Part shown: positions 1 to 7,107 of the stretch, in pieces | Numbering within the stretch: position 1 is the stretch's first letter | Layout of the letters: every line of letters starts with the position of its first letter | Assembly: GCA_046074645.1 (NCBI GenBank) | Contig: JBJTOP010000373.1 | Span: forward strand, 1 to 24,135 | Length of the DNA stretch: 24,135 bases | Origin: SXXK01 sp046074645 | GTDB lineage: Bacteria; Planctomycetota; Planctomycetia; Planctomycetales; Planctomycetaceae | Direction: 5' to 3' | Position numbers and translations under genes: made by a program | Notes under the pieces: model-generated | What the model saw: the letters and a program-made list of their open reading frames with translations, nothing else | Told to the model about the DNA's origin: nothing | Databases searched by the model: none

Positions 1-73
1 TGATGGCGGCAAGTGTGCGCGCAGCAATTCATTCAGTGTGGCATGAAGTTGCAAATACCCCAAAAAACGACAG

Positions 74-88
74 AATCCCATCGGGATT
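74..88. promoter_or_regulatory. Small inverted repeat upstream of the caspase operon
   Basis: AATCCC at 74-79 and GGGATT at 83-88 form perfect 6-base arms around a 3-base loop, about 90 bases before the caspase start. It could be an operator, part of a 5' leader, or the end of an upstream transcription unit. No long T-tract follows, so a strong terminator is unlikely. I see no convincing sigma70 promoter in 1-177 and no clear Shine-Dalgarno before the ATG at 178. Confidence 0.25.
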
Positions 89-177
89 TCCATCGTTCTG
101 AAAGCGATCTTCAGATAAACCGGATGCGAAAGTGTTCGGTAACGGTATCTGGATTTTGAAAGTCGCTGGTTTCGCAA

Positions 178-1512
178 ATGAAAACGCGAGCACTGATTAT
201 CGCCATCGAAAATTATCCGACATCGACAGAGACGTCACAGTCGCTGCCGGGGACGACAGACAATGCCAGGCGATTCGTTGAGTGGCTGCAACAAAATCTG
301 AACATCCCGGCCACTGATATCATTTTCTGCACAGCAGAGGTGGCCGTCGGGTCGGCTTATGGAACCTCGCGCAAGCAAATCAGAAAAGCACTTCAGCAAC
401 TGATGCAGAACGGTGTTGATGACACAGAAAGGCTGTTCGTCTTTCTGACCGGTCATGGCGTGATGAGACCTTCGCAGAACGGGGAACCGCACGAGGATTT
501 TCTGCTTTGCTCGGATTTCGAGAGCAGCGCGATTTCTGGTGATGAGTGTATCCGCATTTCTGAACTCACAACGCTCCTGAGCCGCAATCTGGGAGCTGGC
601 TCACACTTCTACTTTATTGATTGCTGCCGAACCGTCAGTGCAGTGCTGAATCCTGGCGGCCTTGGAATCGCAGGGGTACCCGCAAACAGCGGTGTGGCAA
701 ACATCTACCTGCTGCACTCAGCGGCATCGGGAGCGGCCGCTGCCAACGACAGCCTGTTCACGGATCTTGTCCTGAGCTGTCTGAGTGGTCAGGGCGAAAT
801 GGATCGAGACGCGAACAATCCAGGGGACTACCACATCACCTTTCGCAATGTGGCGAGGACTGTCGAGCAGGGTTTCAATCGGGCGCAGCGCAGCGTAGAG
901 ATTCGTACGATTGCTCAGAAGTCCGATGTCCGAATTCGAACGGTTCAAAAGGCCGGTCCGACGGCCACCATTCAGGATTCCAGCGGCCGCAAGATTCCGC
1001 CAGTGGAGCTGTTGACCTTCTACGATGAGGCCATCTTTCTTGGGGAAACGAACAGCCAGCTCTATCCGATGATCGAGAAAGCATTTGCTGCAAGAGACCA
1101 GCGACGCTGGAAACGACTGGATGTGCTCAGCATCGAAGATCTCACGCAGGCAGCTCGACCGGGCTTTACGTTGCCGCAGCTTGAACTGGAACGCGCGACT
1201 GCGGAGGACATCCTGGGAAAAAACGCACCGCGATTTGCCGAGGAATTTGCGTTGTATCGATACAACTACGTCGGCACGTACGGGTCACTCTGGAAAGCCA
1301 GTGACGGTCGTCGCCGCGTTCATGCAAGTCCTCGGCTTCCAGGAATAGATATCCGCATTTCGCCGGCTTCCGACATTGTGGATTTCCCGGCCAATCGACA
1401 TGGGCAGGTCGATATGTACTTCAGCATTGCAGAGGGAGCGATGAGGAACGTCGAGACGCGATGTATTTTTCGGTATCCGAGCGATCCTGATGCCGCAGCG
1501 GGGCGTGTATGA
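178..1512 (+). CDS. Caspase-like cysteine protease (peptidase C14 family)
   Basis: This 444-residue protein has a caspase/metacaspase fold at about residues 1-250. The opening strand and small turn (ALIIAIENYP) are followed by the catalytic His in FLTGHGV (H93) and the catalytic Cys in YFIDCCRT (C150 by alignment to the D-x-C of metacaspases; C149 is adjacent). The C14 family cleaves proteins, often after basic or acidic residues; specificity here cannot be read. Residues about 275-444 form a separate C-terminal domain that I do not recognise and that could be a sensor or regulatory part. There is no signal peptide, so it is probably cytoplasmic. Its stop overlaps the start of the next gene (ATGA at 1509-1512), implying translational coupling with the trypsin-trypsin-nuclease protein, its likely substrate or partner. 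The family call is firm; the role in defence or cell death is inferred. Confidence 0.88.
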   Translation: MKTRALIIAIENYPTSTETSQSLPGTTDNARRFVEWLQQNLNIPATDIIFCTAEVAVGSAYGTSRKQIRKALQQLMQNGVDDTERLFVFLTGHGVMRPSQNGEPHEDFLLCSDFESSAISGDECIRISELTTLLSRNLGAGSHFYFIDCCRTVSAVLNPGGLGIAGVPANSGVANIYLLHSAASGAAAANDSLFTDLVLSCLSGQGEMDRDANNPGDYHITFRNVARTVEQGFNRAQRSVEIRTIAQKSDVRIRTVQKAGPTATIQDSSGRKIPPVELLTFYDEAIFLGETNSQLYPMIEKAFAARDQRRWKRLDVLSIEDLTQAARPGFTLPQLELERATAEDILGKNAPRFAEEFALYRYNYVGTYGSLWKASDGRRRVHASPRLPGIDIRISPASDIVDFPANRHGQVDMYFSIAEGAMRNVETRCIFRYPSDPDAAAGRV

Positions 1513-4500
1513 GCGACGAACGCATCGATGCAGGCGACGAACTCGGGGACCTGTTGTTACGTGCTGACAGGGCGTTTCAGAGGACGTCCCTCGATAAAGT
1601 GTTTGCCAGCCGGAAAGCGATCATTGCTCCGCGCAGTGATCTGCTGGGAAAAGACGCTCAGGATGCTCTGAACCTGCTGAAGCAGAGAAAGGCGCCGTCG
1701 CCTCGCCAACTGGCTGCACTGCAGCAGATCATTCGACTTCAGAGACCGGCTCCATGGTGCCGTGCCGATGATCTCACTCCACTCCCCGATGGCGGCAACT
1801 GGCTTGCCGACTCATGGGAACGATTTCAGCCGCAGCTCAAACAACTTCAGCCCAGTGTCGCCCGACTGGAGCGAATAGACGATCCCGCGCCAGCGCTGGG
1901 AACTGGTCGTACAAGTCTTGGCAGTGGCTTTCTTGTCGCCCCCGGCATTCTGCTCACAGCCGCCCACGTGGTTGATGCCCTGAGCTTTGGTACTCGCCGC
2001 CTTGAGCCGGGCATGGCGCTGGCGGATTTTCGCGGATATTACGGTGCTGGGGGCCGGGATCAGCGATCGATTCTGGATGTGATTGCAATCGACGCCGATC
2101 TGGACCTTGCCCTGCTGAGAATTGAAGCCATCGAAACCGACACTTCACGACTGGCACTGATGCCCGTGAAAGACGAACTGTCGCCAGCTTGTCCGGTTTG
2201 CGTGGTCGGTTATCCGCTCGATGATCCGCGAAACTCACGAGCACTCGTGTCCATCATTTTTGAGAACCAATTTGGAGTCAAACGAGCGGCACTCGGGGAG
2301 ATTCTGGGAGTCACTGAAAAGCGTCTCAGTCATGACTGCAGCACGCTTGGAGGCAACTCCGGATCTCCCGTTATCAACGTCACCACCGGCACAGTCTGCG
2401 GTGTGCATGTGGCTGGCGAAGAGCTGACGCGTAATGAGGCGGTGCCAGGCTCACTGGCACATGATTTTGTCCATCGATCGCTCAACCCACCACAAAGATC
2501 GATCTCGTCTGCCAGCATCTCGGTCGTAAAACCTCAGCGGAGCACTCCTGTGAAACCATCAAAGATCAGAAACTTCGGCGAGTACTTTCGGCAGTTGCAG
2601 CAGATGGATGCCGGGATCTGCGACGAGATCGTCGGTGTGCAGTCGGAAATTGCGACCACCGAAGCTGCCGGTGTCAGCGAGGGTCAGTTTCAACTGGAAA
2701 CAATCGTTCTGACGAGGGGGCGTCCGGTTCTGGATATCAGGTCCGGAGCGATGGTGGTGGAGTTCTCGGAAATCGAGAGCGAGATCTGGAAGCAGCGTTT
2801 AGCGGACGCCAACCGCTTGATTCTCCCCAACATACCGGCTGTTGGAAGGATCGAGCTGTTAAATCATCCGCGCGGCACTCAGTGGCTAGGCACTGGCTGG
2901 CTGATTCGTGACAACGTTGTCGTGACGAATCGCCACGTCGCCTCTGAATTTGCCGAAGCCAGTGGCGGTGAATTTGTATTTCGGCCGGGCTTTGATGGTT
3001 CGCCACTGGGCGTCAACATCGACTTTCTGGAGGAATTCGGAAATTCGGGCAGTCTGGAATTTCCATTGTTCCGAATCATGCATATCGAGAAGAGCAGCGG
3101 ACCGGATCTCGCATTCCTCAGGATCGAACCCGTTCGCGGGCAGGAGCTGCCGAGGCCCGTGGTACTTTCTTCGAATGCCGTAGAGCAGGGCGAGCAGGTA
3201 GCGGTGATTGGCTACCCGGCAAGAGACCCCTTCTTTCCTGATCCCGATGTAATGGATCGGATCTTCAACAGCCGTTATGACAAGAAGCGACTGGCTCCGG
3301 GACTCGTGATCGGAAAGAGCTCCGAGCGGATTTTTCATGACTGTTCGACGCTTGGAGGAAACTCGGGAGGAGAAGTCATTTCTCTGAAAACCGGTCATGC
3401 GGTGGCTCTGCATTTCGCAGGTACGCTTTTTGCCAAAAACCACGCCATTCCGATTGATGTTGTTGCCAGCCGTCTCGACCAGGTTCTGCGAACACGTACG
3501 GGCTCCGCAGGCCACGTATCTTCGACAACACGTGAAGACACCATGATTCCTCAAATCGCAGCATCAGGCTCACCAGGGCCTCGATTTATTGAAGCGACAA
3601 TCCCGATTCGCGTTCGAGTTGAGATTGGTGATATCGTCAGCGCAGCTTCCGATGCCACAAATACATCCCTGCAGACCGGTCCGGTTAATCTCAGGAAACC
3701 TCCGGCGGCCGCCATCGTTGTGCCCGACGATGACCTGATCTCAAAGGTGGAGGGAAAGCCGGAAGATTACCAAAACCGCAAAGGGTACAATCCGAATTTC
3801 CACGGCAACGGATTTGAGGTGCCTTTGCCAGTGCTCACTGAAGACCTCCACGACATACTCAAATTTAAAATCGACGGAATTGACCAGCACGTGCTCCACT
3901 ACCAGCATTTTTCGGTGGTAATGAGCTCCAGCCGACGCATGTGTCGATTCAGTGCCTGCAACATTGACGGCAGAAATTCAAAAAAGCGACCGCGCACAGG
4001 CTGGCTGTTTGATCCCCGCATTCCGAAAGAAAAGCAGATCATGAAGGAATGTTACGGCAACGAACCCAAGTTCAGCCGTGGCCACATGACTCGCAGGGAA
4101 GACCCGGTCTGGGGATCTGACGAAGCCGCAACGCTTGGCAACAGCGATTCCATGCATGTGACAAACACCGTGCCGCAGATGCAGCCATTCAACGCCGGTA
4201 TCTGGCTGGCTCTCGAAGATTATGCTCTCGACAATGCTCGCAAAGACGACATGCGAATCTGCGTCTTCACGGGGCCGTTTCTGGAAAAGAATGATCCGTT
4301 TCGTTACGGGGTGAAGATCCCGGTGGCGTTCTGGAAAGTCATCGCCTTCATCCACGACGAAACCGGCAGACTTTGTGCAACCGGCTACACGATGTCGCAG
4401 AAGTCGTTCCTGAAGGAAGAGGAATTTGTCTTTTCGCAGCACGAAAATCACCAGCGGCCTATATCCGAAATTGAACGCCGCGCTGGCATCTCCTTCAATG

Positions 4501-4586
4501 GACTCGCTGATCTTGATCCACTTCGCGATTCCTCTGAATCAACTCCGACGATGCTCACCAGTATCAGTCAGGTGCGATTTTTCTGA
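1509..4586 (+). CDS. Tandem trypsin-like protease fused to NUC1/EndoG-type nuclease
   Basis: This 1025-residue three-enzyme fusion has a helical, unassigned N-terminus (about 1-120). Trypsin-like domain 1 (about 130-325) has H153 in TAAHVV, D199 in DLALLRI and S284 in GGNSGSP. A linker precedes trypsin-like domain 2 (about 445-660), with H476 in TNRHVA, D533 in DLAFLRI and S619 in GGNSGGE. A Pro/Ala/Ser-rich linker follows. The C-terminus (about 755-990) is a DNA/RNA non-specific endonuclease, with SRGHM (H859 catalytic), TNTVPQ, and PFNAGIW (N895, metal ligand by analogy to Serratia nuclease N119). Both protease triads look intact. The nuclease has SRGH where many family members have DRGH. 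The two protease domains share the HDCSTLGGNSG block, so they probably arose by duplication. The gene is translationally coupled to the caspase. Its last 48 bases overlap the end of the convergent flavoprotein gene. Confidence 0.9.
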   Translation: MSDERIDAGDELGDLLLRADRAFQRTSLDKVFASRKAIIAPRSDLLGKDAQDALNLLKQRKAPSPRQLAALQQIIRLQRPAPWCRADDLTPLPDGGNWLADSWERFQPQLKQLQPSVARLERIDDPAPALGTGRTSLGSGFLVAPGILLTAAHVVDALSFGTRRLEPGMALADFRGYYGAGGRDQRSILDVIAIDADLDLALLRIEAIETDTSRLALMPVKDELSPACPVCVVGYPLDDPRNSRALVSIIFENQFGVKRAALGEILGVTEKRLSHDCSTLGGNSGSPVINVTTGTVCGVHVAGEELTRNEAVPGSLAHDFVHRSLNPPQRSISSASISVVKPQRSTPVKPSKIRNFGEYFRQLQQMDAGICDEIVGVQSEIATTEAAGVSEGQFQLETIVLTRGRPVLDIRSGAMVVEFSEIESEIWKQRLADANRLILPNIPAVGRIELLNHPRGTQWLGTGWLIRDNVVVTNRHVASEFAEASGGEFVFRPGFDGSPLGVNIDFLEEFGNSGSLEFPLFRIMHIEKSSGPDLAFLRIEPVRGQELPRPVVLSSNAVEQGEQVAVIGYPARDPFFPDPDVMDRIFNSRYDKKRLAPGLVIGKSSERIFHDCSTLGGNSGGEVISLKTGHAVALHFAGTLFAKNHAIPIDVVASRLDQVLRTRTGSAGHVSSTTREDTMIPQIAASGSPGPRFIEATIPIRVRVEIGDIVSAASDATNTSLQTGPVNLRKPPAAAIVVPDDDLISKVEGKPEDYQNRKGYNPNFHGNGFEVPLPVLTEDLHDILKFKIDGIDQHVLHYQHFSVVMSSSRRMCRFSACNIDGRNSKKRPRTGWLFDPRIPKEKQIMKECYGNEPKFSRGHMTRREDPVWGSDEAATLGNSDSMHVTNTVPQMQPFNAGIWLALEDYALDNARKDDMRICVFTGPFLEKNDPFRYGVKIPVAFWKVIAFIHDETGRLCATGYTMSQKSFLKEEEFVFSQHENHQRPISEIERRAGISFNGLADLDPLRDSSESTPTMLTSISQVRFF

Positions 4587-6098
4587 CATGCACGCAGCAA
4601 TTGCCGCATACTTTGGCGGTGCGGTATGAGCAATGCGATTGTTGAATTTTGGGTCAAGCAGTCCCACGCTGTTCCAGCGAGCGATCGAACGGCGAATGTG
4701 GTCCTCGAACCGTTGCTCTGCCAGCTCTGTCGCGGGTGCTGGAGCAGCCGACAGCTGCTCAAGTGCCGCGCAGGCGACGGCTTTCAGTTCGTCATCTGCC
4801 GACTGCAGATACCCGAGAGGCCAGGCCGTCGGGTCAGCAGCCAATTGCTTTTCAAAGCCGATCGCGGCCAGAAAATAGAACATGGCAAAGGCGCGGAAGC
4901 AGCGGAAGGAGGGCTGCGCGCGATAACAGCCAGCGGTCAGCACATCCAGCCACTCCAGCTCCCGTCGCAGATCGCTCGCGTAGGCTCTTAACAACACCTC
5001 GGTGTCCACTGCATTCGCCAGCAGTGCAGTGGCAACTCGCTGCACACCACTGATTGCGTGTGCAATGCCCGAGCTGTGCAGGGGATCGATGAAACCGTAG
5101 GTGAGCGGCAGCAGCACCCAGCCGGGCCCGGTCGCAAGGCGGCGGCAGCGACTAAGCCGTGCAGCACTGCCGAGACCAGCGGCAGGGGCCTTCAGCTTCG
5201 CATGGTTCAACAGACCTCGCAGCGATGGATAACGCCCTGTTTCTCTGGCAAAGTGTTCCTCCGGACGCCCTCGCCAGCCACGCGCTGGTTCCACCAGGCC
5301 CACACTCGTGATGCCGTGATCCATTCTGAGCATCCAGCACCAGCCGTTTTCCAGCACGTGATGCTGAGCGGCATCGTCACCACAAAAAGTGTCATCCTCC
5401 GCGGCCGCTTCAACGAAACTTCGGACGTCGCTGAAGTGCCCGAAGATTGCCTGCGAACGCGTTCGCAGCCATGCATCCTGAGGCGGGTTACTGACGAATC
5501 GCGACAGCGCACTGCCGGGACCACTGGCATCCACGCACCATGCACACCGCACCGCCCGCAGCTCACCTGCAGTCCCCTGCGGCATTGTCCTCAGCGTGGC
5601 ATGCCAGACTCCGTTCGCGTCACGTTCCAGCCCCTCCAGTCGCGTTTCCTGCAGCAGCTCACACCCGGCCTGCACGGCCTGCTCCGCCAGAAAACTGTCC
5701 ACCGAACTTCGAACCCAGTGAGTGTCGCTCCATTCATCCGCCATACTGGCCGCCACCAGCAGTGAATCGGAGTGCTGCGGATCATCCGCATAAGGCTTTC
5801 CGGGATGGTGACGGTAGTAACTGAAACCGCGTTTTTTTCCGCAGAGCAGCTGTGGGTGGCGACGTTTCCACGTGCCCCAGCAGGCGAGGGGTGCGAGTGC
5901 CGGCAGTTTCCAGCGATCCGCCAGATGCGCCAGCAGAAAGTCGGCCGTGGGCGTTGACGACTCACCAATTGCAAAACGCGGATGACGCGCCGCATCCACC
6001 ATCAGCACGCGCCGCCCGCGGCTGGCCAGAATCCACCCCAGCAGACTGCCGGAAAAGCCGGAACCGATAATCAGAACATCGCAGGCACCAGTGATCAT
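4539..6098 (-). CDS. FAD-dependent oxidoreductase, tryptophan-halogenase-like
   Basis: This 519-residue flavoprotein begins with a dinucleotide-binding motif (IIGSGFSGS, residues 10-18). GESSTP (45-50) is a motif shared by flavin halogenases and geranylgeranyl-reductase-like enzymes. The segment GWCWMLRMDHGITSVG (252-267) resembles the halogenase WxWxIP region (W253, W255), but Arg replaces the usual Pro. GFIDPLHSSG (335-344) is the late FAD-contacting block of this superfamily. True halogenation is therefore uncertain; oxidation or reduction of an unknown substrate is an alternative. The start overlaps the stop of the aminotransferase gene by 4 bases (6095-6098), so the two are translationally coupled and probably act on one pathway. 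The 3' end runs 48 bases into the convergent nuclease gene. Family call good, substrate unknown. Confidence 0.82.
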   Translation of the reverse strand: MITGACDVLIIGSGFSGSLLGWILASRGRRVLMVDAARHPRFAIGESSTPTADFLLAHLADRWKLPALAPLACWGTWKRRHPQLLCGKKRGFSYYRHHPGKPYADDPQHSDSLLVAASMADEWSDTHWVRSSVDSFLAEQAVQAGCELLQETRLEGLERDANGVWHATLRTMPQGTAGELRAVRCAWCVDASGPGSALSRFVSNPPQDAWLRTRSQAIFGHFSDVRSFVEAAAEDDTFCGDDAAQHHVLENGWCWMLRMDHGITSVGLVEPARGWRGRPEEHFARETGRYPSLRGLLNHAKLKAPAAGLGSAARLSRCRRLATGPGWVLLPLTYGFIDPLHSSGIAHAISGVQRVATALLANAVDTEVLLRAYASDLRRELEWLDVLTAGCYRAQPSFRCFRAFAMFYFLAAIGFEKQLAADPTAWPLGYLQSADDELKAVACAALEQLSAAPAPATELAEQRFEDHIRRSIARWNSVGLLDPKFNNRIAHTAPPKYAAIAACMSEKSHLTDTGEHRRS

Positions 6099-6994
6099 GT
6101 GAGCATCTGTTGTTCAAGATTGACGCCCGTGCGATCGCTCCATGCCCGCAACAGTCGTCGAAATACCGGCCCGGGACATTCACTCCCTGCCCCACGACCC
6201 TCAATCTGCCGCACCGGAGTCAGGCAGGACGGCGATGACGACAGAAAGACCTCATCGGCATCGGCGACGTCGGCAATTCGCAGTTCACAGCGTTCACACG
6301 TCAGACCGGCACTGACTGCGAGTTCCTCCACCACAGAGCGGCTGAGACTTGCAAGGACATGTGCGCTGGGCGTCAATAAGCGAGTGCCGCGAACGACAAA
6401 TAAACAGCCCGTGCTGGTTTCTGTGAGCAGGCCATCGCAGGTTGTCAGCAGAGCTCGGCTGCCGGGTTCCAGAAGCTCCGCTTCCCTGTCAGCCAGCCAC
6501 CAGTGAAGCCGATTGCGGACCTTCAGCGAAACTGGAAAACACGCCTCCGGAATCTGCTGCACTCGAGGAATTCGCAGGCTGACACCTTCCGTGAAGGCTT
6601 TTCGCCAGAGCGTAAATGGCAGGGGATAGGTGTGAATCACTGTCGTCACTGCATCGCTGCGATGGCCCAGATATGTGGCGTTCGCACCGGCCGTGGAAAA
6701 CATCACAACTCCCAAATCGCCTGTCGCCGGGATTCCCGCGAGATTGGCTGTGATCACCGAATTACAGGCCTCGTGCAGTTGCTGTTCGGTCCAGAGCAGC
6801 GGGAAGCTCAGCAAATGCAGGGACCTGCACAGTCGGCCGATGTGATCGCTGGCCCAGAGAAATCGACCGCCATACGTACGGCCAGCTTCAGTGATCGCAG
6901 CACCCGCAACAACTCCGAGGTCCCAAAACGGCAGCCCGGCGCTGGTCCAGTTCACAAGTTCTCCGTTCACCCACGCCACCGGCTCCACCATCAC
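6095..6994 (-). CDS. Class IV PLP aminotransferase (BCAT / aminodeoxychorismate lyase-like)
   Basis: This is a 299-residue fold-type IV PLP enzyme, close to the usual length of about 270-310. The catalytic lysine is K158 in SLKVRNRLHWW, followed by the family's A-D-R-E-A block. E192 in LLTETSTG would contact the pyridine nitrogen. SPSCLTPVRQIEG near 254-266 matches the family's cofactor or substrate loop. The family includes branched-chain and D-amino-acid aminotransferases and 4-amino-4-deoxychorismate lyase (PabC). Which one applies cannot be told by eye, and no pabA or pabB gene is in the window. Two adjacent Met codons could start translation. The gene is coupled to the flavoprotein downstream and has a striking direct repeat 44-63 bases upstream, so it probably heads its own two-gene unit. 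Confidence 0.85.
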   Translation of the reverse strand: MMVEPVAWVNGELVNWTSAGLPFWDLGVVAGAAITEAGRTYGGRFLWASDHIGRLCRSLHLLSFPLLWTEQQLHEACNSVITANLAGIPATGDLGVVMFSTAGANATYLGHRSDAVTTVIHTYPLPFTLWRKAFTEGVSLRIPRVQQIPEACFPVSLKVRNRLHWWLADREAELLEPGSRALLTTCDGLLTETSTGCLFVVRGTRLLTPSAHVLASLSRSVVEELAVSAGLTCERCELRIADVADADEVFLSSSPSCLTPVRQIEGRGAGSECPGPVFRRLLRAWSDRTGVNLEQQMLT

Positions 6995-7037
6995 ATGCGC
7001 TCCAGCGTTCTCTTGTTGCCTTCCGCAGTCTTAGCTG

Positions 7038-7057
7038 TTCTGACAATATTCTGACAA
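7038..7057. promoter_or_regulatory. Two direct repeats spaced one helical turn apart, upstream of the aminotransferase
   Basis: TTCTGACAA occurs at 7038-7046 and again at 7049-7057, a period of 11 bases that would present both copies on the same DNA face. It lies 44-63 bases upstream of the minus-strand aminotransferase start. A second short repeat, CAAATGCG, occurs at 7055-7062 and 7073-7080. This is the expected layout of a tandem operator for an activator or repressor, but no regulator can be assigned. Confidence 0.4.
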
Positions 7058-7107
7058 ATGCGGGAAATTTGCCAAATGCGATTCAAATTGCCCCGACTGA
7101 ACGCCGG

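Noticed and set aside
2886..3554. Minus-strand 222-codon open frame inside the protease-nuclease gene
   Set aside because: It lies wholly opposite the second trypsin domain, which has an intact triad.
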